Source of the DNA: Lunularia cruciata
Taxonomy: Eukaryota; Streptophyta; Marchantiopsida; Lunulariales; Lunulariaceae
NCBI GenBank assembly: GCA_948567375.1
Contig: OX419761.1
Span: 39,310,501 to 39,374,500, forward strand
Reading direction: 5' to 3'
Length of the DNA stretch: 64,000 nucleotides
This document shows, in pieces, positions 58,201 through 64,000 of this stretch (within the stretch, counting starts at the first letter, position 1; the number at the start of each line of letters is the position of its first letter). The notes under the pieces were generated by a model. That model did no database searches, had not been told where the DNA came from, and saw only the letters and a program-made list of their open reading frames with translations. Position numbers and translations under genes: made by a program.

Positions 58201-60090
58201 CAAGTTATTTCTACTAACACTTTATTCTTTGTCTTTATAATTCTACTTTTTTATCATTGTAAAGAGGAATCAATTAGGTATATTTTTGTGTTATCCTTGT
58301 TGGCCCAAGGTTCTCTTTTAGCAAAATATTCTTCATGTAAATCTCTTTGCTCTTGTAGAAAGCATCAACAATCTTATATAAAAAAAAATGCATCCTTCTT
58401 TGTTACTTCTCACCACATACTCTAGTCCTAATTTAAAAAATTATTATTGATATATATATATACAGAAAGGCTTTTCTCTCTTATGACCAAAAAACCCATA
58501 TTTTCTTGAAAATTTTATCACAATACATAAGCAATAAGATTTCCTCCTAGTGAAATTGGATGGGTTTATTTTCAATATCCATGTATTAGAGGACAAGTAC
58601 TTCTTTGTTTCTCCTTTTGATCTTGAGAAACTTACTCCTTACTAACTTCCAAAGCACATAAATCTCACGTATTGATTAACTTGAATTAGAGGAACTTTGA
58701 TAGATTATATAATCTTATTAATAGTCAAAATCTTGATGTGAATAAAGTGTCCAAGAATTTTGCACCATAATATTTTTTATTTAACTATTTTCAAACAAAA
58801 ATATATATCCTTCTAGATAGATAATAACTTGAACTGAATCAAGTATCCAAGTGTTTTGTATTATAATATTTTATCTTCAATAATTTTACACAAAGTTTAA
58901 TATTTGGATCACATCTTGATAATGCAATTTGTGGATACTGTCAAATTTATCAATATCAGCCTAGACCTTTCCAATTTTTTTGTAATATTTTAATTGCTTG
59001 CATGGAAACAAATACTATGGTTGTCAAAGCTTTAAAATCCAATCCTCAATAGGTCATTAATCACATAAGGTTAAAATCTATTTCTCAATTTTCCATATCT
59101 CACCATATAATTTGGTGAGAACTAGACATGAATATCACTATCATCTTAGCTTTTTAGCCCCCATCATCTCAAAATTTGATTTAATATGGTTTGAAGCAAT
59201 AGAATCTATGCATTTTGGTCCTTGAGCTACAATGGTACATAATATCAAGCTATAACGGTGTACAATATTATGGAAAGAACCCAGTCTTGTATAATGTTTA
59301 GGCTCAATTTACTCTAAGTCTATTTTGTAAATCCTTTCAGGAGCTTCTCCTGGTTATCTTAACGTCTTTAATCATTCTTGAGTGTGATATCCAGGTTGGT
59401 CACAATATTACCGATGTATATCTTTTATCATTACTTAAGTTTCAATTTCTTGGTTTATTTTGTTTTATTCTTGGTTGTTAAATAGTTTCTTAAGTTCTAC
59501 TTGTCTCCTTTCTTGAAGTGTTATTTTATCCTGATCTCTTCTTAAACTACTAAGCTATCAAGTTATGCAAGTAAATTTCTCTTCTAAGTTTGACTCAAGC
59601 TTCATATGTAGATAGATTTATCACCCTCAAAGAATGTATGTATTGATTCAACCTCTTCCAAAATACTATCAAGAGTCTTGATATCCTACAATAATGTCTT
59701 CAAGTACATGAAATATTTCTCCATCTTAATGTTAACACTTTTTCTTTGGAGCAATAAGTTTATTTGGTAAGTACTCAAATCTTTCATATGTTTGCAACTT
59801 CATGATTTTTCTTGAAGATATCCCAAGTTTCTTTGGAAATGTAATAGAATTATTTTATCAACTCACAATCTTTGACTATTTTCTTTATTAAAAATATCCT
59901 TGTTGATCTATACTACACAAATATTCCTTTTGATCTCCAAAAGTGAGATCTTTGAGTATCTCTTCACTGACTTCCACAAATCAGTCCTTGAAAAGATATC
60001 TCTTCTTTCACCTTCCATATCTAAAAGTTAGTGGTATCTAACTTATAAGAATTCAAAAGAAGTTATGACCTCCCCATACCAAACCATAGG
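55237..60090 (-). mobile_element. Decayed Ty1/copia retrotransposon
   Basis: The minus strand reads through a copia gag-pol order. Gag: about 60060-59500, with NSNKLDTTNF-IWKVK and YFMYLKTLL-DIKTLDSILEE blocks typical of the UBN2 gag. RT: 56470-56240, with YKLKKALCRLEQAP (compare the copia box KLKKALYGLKQAP), IDTFLAKKSFKAKMGVPNLY and a YVND in place of YVDD. RNase H end: 55640-55400, with FICEKIQSRNLERYVQLGYI, the usual HFIREKI region. Stops and frameshifts are everywhere. LTR limits could not be found, so the stated span is approximate. Confidence 0.7.
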
Positions 60091-60688
60091 GATGTTGAGA
60101 AAATTGAACTTAATTGAACATTTTGAAACTTTCTGATTGTGTGCTTTGATGAAAAAAATATTTATAGTACCATAAAGAAGGCAAAGTATAAAAATGTGAT
60201 GTCAAAATCCCTAAATTCAGTTTTTATGATCCTCACAATTCAATCCTAATATGTACAAGAAATATAAACTATTTTCTTCCAAATAACAACAATTCTAAAA
60301 ATTATAAGAAAACTATAAAGCTAAAGTAAATTCCTTTGGTTTCATTAGCAACAAAGTTTCAATTGTATTATCCATCATCTAAAAAGGAATCTAAAAATCT
60401 AAAATCCAAATTTTTTTATTCTTATTTCCTAATATAACTCATAGGTGAGATCTTCTCTACCGAAACACCTATAGACACTCTTTGTTCCTCTACTCCCATG
60501 GAATCTACTATAGAGCTAATTCTCAATATAATGACACCTATTGGGGCGGAATGAGGTGTCACTATTGAGAAGGTGTCCCTATGTTGAATCATGCAATTCA
60601 GAGTTGAGTTTAGGTTTACATTTGAATAGAAAAAGTTTTTTGATAGGATTTTAACAATATGTTTATTTGATTTACAAGCCATGGCAAA

Positions 60689-62390
60689 ATGGATACAAAG
60701 CTAGCATGGCTCACCCTAGATCAAAAATTGAGAGTTGTCAATTGTGTCAAAGCTGGTAAAATGCAAAGTGAAGTTGCTATTTACTTTGAAGTATCATGAC
60801 CAATGGTGAACAAATTATAAAATATTCAGACAATCATAGCAAATATTGACCAATCAATTTCAAGTGGGTGTAAGAAGAATCTTTGACCTGCTCATTGTGG
60901 CTCTTTGGAAGACATCTTGCATCAATGGCATATTCAAGTTTATATTGATGCACCTAATCTAAATGTCACAAGGGAGGTTCTTCAAAGCAACGCTAGAGAA
61001 TTTAGTGACATAATCTTGAATAATTATGTTGATGATATTACTCCAAATCATAATCAACATGATTTTAATGCATCAAATTGTTGGCTCCAAAATTATCTGA
61101 ACTGGAAAAGTAACACCAACAAGCATTATTGTGGGGAGCATAGCTCTATAGATCCTATAGTACTTGAGAAGCGGCTAGTTGATATTTGCCAATGTTTGGA
61201 GAATTTTCCATTGGAAAATATTTGGGATGTTAATAAAACCACATTGCAACATAGTACCACTTCTTCATAATCATATGTGACCATGAATAGTGACAGATGA
61301 GGAGTCAAATGGTATAAAGATTGTATTACAATGATATCAATATTGACTGCACCATGTGAAAAACTTGCCGTCTAAGTGATTTGCAAATCAAAGCAACCAC
61401 AAGCCTTGAAAGGCATCAAGATCAACAATGCTTACAATGTCATGTATGATTACCAAGCCAAAGCATGGCAAGATGGGAGTCTTCAATGTTACATTTGCTT
61501 CATTGCATCAATAAAGAGGCAAGGCAATGTTTCTTACACTTCTTTATTCTTCTTGATAATTGCAATTTTCTACTAAGATTTTGGATCCAAATGGTTCTAT
61601 TGAAACATCATTCATATTTGAGGAGACAATTATGATCTTTTCTTTCCACCAAATGCCACAAGCGATTGCCAACCGCTTGATAAGGTATCATTTAATCTTT
61701 TAAAGCTTGCTTTTGCAAGGCACAACTATGCATGCTTCTTTCACAATACAAACGGTGGTAAAGTTTGCAAGATTTGACATCAACATACAGATTTCCTTTA
61801 CATCAACACACTCACATGCAAAAATGAACTTCAATCAGTATAGGAAGCTTATGACAAATTCTTTGAAAAAACAATCAAATGTTGCTTTGCAAAAGAAAAT
61901 GAGCTTCCTTCTTTAGTGCTACCAAAACTAATACAAATTGTAGCAAGGATCGATCTATTTTTTGTGATGAGAATGATTACAACATCATAAAGTTGATTAA
62001 CATGATGGCCTTTGTCCAACTTCACAATGTCTTCGCAGACTCACTTTGCATTTCAAGCAACATATTGGAAGAGTCTATTAAGTTGATCAACTTTGTTAAA
62101 GATAAGCACACTGGCAGCTTAGTGATAGATATGCCCAAGATCATTGAGAGTGTATTGAGTCTAGTGACTTGAAAATTGAGATAGATTCTAAGGATGATGA
62201 TATTGCAAAACTAGTTTCAATCAAGACTGCTATTATTGTGGTTGAAACTACTCAAAAGTATTTGTTATTTTGTGCACCTTTGTCATCATACTCCTCAAAG
62301 GTTATTGTTACAATTACTCGTACCAGGTTCTATGTACATTGCAGAACAAATTGGTGGAAGATCAAGAAAATAAGAAATCTATAGAACCTC
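60689..62390 (+). pseudogene. Decayed pogo-like transposase (CENP-B-type HTH and DDE domain)
   Basis: Cut-and-paste transposase of the pogo group. In frame from an ATG at 60689: a psq-type helix-turn-helix (LAWLTLDQKLRVVNCVKAGK, QSEVAIYFEVS), a CENP-B-type second HTH (LEDILHQWHIQVYIDAP, LNVTREVLQSNAREFSDIIL), then the catalytic domain with VDICQCLENFPLENIWDVNK in the place of the NVDETG box, ICKSKQPQALKGIKINNAYN and a shifted DCQPLDKVSFNLL block (about 61660-61700), matching the QPLDQG box. Stops (TGA near 60798, TAA at 61268 and others) and a frameshift between 61576 and 61707 inactivate it. The first catalytic Asp survives but its VDET context does not. Confidence 0.8.
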
Positions 62391-62608
62391 CAGCAATCAT
62401 CAATCAAATATTCTTTGCAAACTCGTAGTTTGCAAAGAAACTCTTTGTTTGCATCTTATGTATGCTTGTTCTTGTCAAGCATCATAGTTTATAGCATAGA
62501 TTGAATACAAAATCATTTATCAACACTTATTTTATAATGTGATATCTCTATATTTTTTCTCTATCACAGATTTTCCAGTGATGTTTTCTATTGCAAAGAG
62601 AGACCCAG

Positions 62609-62637
62609 CTGGGGACAAGGACCCCATTCCCCAGCCG
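62609..62637. repeat. GC-rich inverted repeat inside the pogo element
   Basis: CTGGGGA ... TCCCCAG arms around a short loop, in an otherwise AT-rich stretch. Possible small hairpin. Function unknown. Confidence 0.4.
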
Positions 62638-63589
62638 TTACTCGCTATTATCGGTTGGTTTTAATATCATAATATCTAATTTCACCTCTCTATAGTGATC
62701 CTACTATAATGACAAGTACATGTCACTATTAGTAAATAATGATACCTTATCACTATCTTTAGCCTTTTCTAGATAAATTACAATTGTCTTTATCAAGCTA
62801 TCACTATATCAAGGATCTCACTAAAACAAGGTGTCAATATAGTGAGGTTAACTCTGTATCATAATTTTAAGGGCTGATTCTTCTTCTTTATTCTACAGTT
62901 TTGGCATCGTTATCCTGTTCTCAAAAAAAATCAAAACTCTTGGCTATACCGAAAAGACCTTAGGGCTTAGGGTTTATATCTGCAAAGACCATTGCGTTGA
63001 TACCATATGATAAAATCATTATAATCCACGCACACATAAACACAAGGCAAAAGCGCTTCCTCTTGTTTTCTCTGTCACCTTTCAATTAGTTCCTTACTCA
63101 AAGTCACTAAAGGTGTCAATACAAAAGATATAAGAAAGGAAACATCATCATTCCCTACATGAACTTTATATAATTATAGTAATTTTGTCGACTAACTCGT
63201 ACACGAAAGATGCTTAAAAAGTAATCATTCGTGTACGAATTACTCTAATCATTTTTTGAATAAACCTTGTATAGTAATTGATTTGTTATCCACTGGTTCA
63301 TGTATGTATAAAGTGTGTAGCACTTGGAAAACCCATTAAGAATAACAAGAAAATACCATTACCAAGAGAGAAATGAGAATGTTCGATTAGTAAGATTAGT
63401 AACAAAAGGATCACCTTGAACATATACTTTAAGGAATACAAATGTCATTTGGATAAGAAGAGACATTGATCACATGAAACATTCAATCACATTAAATACA
63501 ATGAAATTCACCATGAATACGAGTACTAACAAAGAATACTGAATTCATATTTAATGAATAGAAGAAACATTTAGACCGTAAGAAGGTGA

Positions 63590-63690
63590 CCGCGTAGAAA
63601 AAACGAAGGATGGGAAGACCCCATCAAGCCGTACACGGGAGAGACAAAAAAGGTAAAATGGGGCTAAGCCCCAATAGAGTTCTGTATGAG
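63590..63690 (-). repeat. Copy of the hairpin-repeat family
   Basis: The clearest full copy, in reverse: GGTGACCGCGTAGAAAAAAC, GAAGGATGGGAAGACCCCAT, CAAGCCGTACACGGGAGAGA, CAAAAAAGGTAAAAT, then the perfect hairpin GGGGCTAAGCCCC at 63660-63672. Confidence 0.85.
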
Positions 63691-63830
63691 AAACATTTAG
63701 ATAGAAAAGGACATCAAATGACAAGAATTGCTTTGAATTTCACTTCATTTGACATCCTCTCTATATGGGTTATACTTTGGAACTCAATGGTACTCACGTT
63801 GCACATGTACAGCTAATATATAATTGTGTA

Positions 63831-64000
63831 CAATGCGTGCACCTGCTATTACTCGAACGAGAGAGTGTCCAGATGAGTGACTGTGAAGCTCATGATCAAT
63901 GGACAAAACAACTACGGGTACACAATGCGTGCAGCTGCTATTATTCGAACGAGAGAGTGTCCAGATGAGTGACTGTGAAGCTCCTGATCAATGGACAAAA
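63831..64000. repeat. 92-bp tandem duplication cut by the window end
   Basis: CAATGCGTGCASCTGCTATT begins both units, at 63831 and 63923. The second unit keeps the blocks ACGAGAGAGTGTCCAGATGA and GTGACTGTGAAGCTC and is nearly identical over the visible 78 bp. More copies may follow outside the window. Confidence 0.95.

Larger units (their letters stand above)
60511..62856 (+). mobile_element. pogo/Tigger-like DNA transposon
   Basis: A 2,346-bp element with terminal inverted repeats of about 28 bp: left TAGAGCTAATTCTCAATATA with ATGACACCT; right, reverse-complemented, CAGAGTTAACCTCACTATAT with TGACACCT. It is flanked by TA on both sides (60509-60510, 62857-62858), the pogo target duplication, and the CAG terminus is also pogo-like. 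Subterminal repeats of GGTGTCAC/TCACTAT occur at both ends. It holds a decayed transposase. Two inside ends and a TA duplication mean the element is complete in extent. Confidence 0.85.

Noticed and set aside
1-64000. CRISPR arrays, operons, ribosome binding sites, tRNA or rRNA genes
   Set aside because: The sequence is eukaryotic and no repeat-spacer array, cloverleaf or rRNA block was seen by eye. A tRNAscan or Rfam search would settle the RNA genes.

Overview
The window looks like nuclear DNA of a land plant. The one clearly intact gene is a plant-type copper amine oxidase, split into eight exons by GT-AG introns. Most of the rest is AT-rich, repeat-laden DNA holding LTR retrotransposons (Ty3/gypsy chromoviruses primed by initiator-Met tRNA, Ty1/copia) and a pogo-like DNA transposon. 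No angiosperm-specific signature stands out. I cannot name the species; a bryophyte, lycophyte or fern is possible, but that is a guess.

Layout. 1-4.5 kb: decayed DNA with a Ty3/gypsy RNase H remnant. 4.5-10.5 kb, minus strand: the complete amine oxidase gene, with a MITE-like element in one intron and a duplicated segment in its upstream region. 10.8-16.5 kb: non-coding DNA with copies of a dispersed repeat built around the hairpin GGGGCTTAGCCCC. 16.5-32.6 kb: a nested retrotransposon block. An old minus-strand chromovirus (A) was hit by a second minus-strand copy (B, target duplication GTAAG) and by a young plus-strand copy (C, target duplication CCAAT). The LTRs of C differ at only 3 of 424 positions, yet C has lost RNase H and part of the integrase zinc finger.

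32.6-41.8 kb: gene-poor DNA with more hairpin-repeat copies and one decayed unknown coding remnant. 41.8-55.2 kb: two directly repeated, diverged sequences of about 6.3 and 4.3 kb flank a short region with a gag zinc knuckle and a retropepsin-like fragment. I interpret this as a decayed, non-autonomous retroelement with very large LTRs that carry antisense coding remnants. 55.2-60.1 kb: a decayed minus-strand Ty1/copia element. 60.5-62.9 kb: a pogo-like transposon with terminal inverted repeats and a TA duplication. 63-64 kb: another hairpin-repeat copy and a 92-bp tandem duplication cut by the window end.

The most interesting signals are the dense heat-shock-element-like arrays upstream of a TATA box in the LTR of C, the giant-LTR element with its antisense coding remnants, and the hairpin repeat family, in which one copy carries a compensatory stem change.
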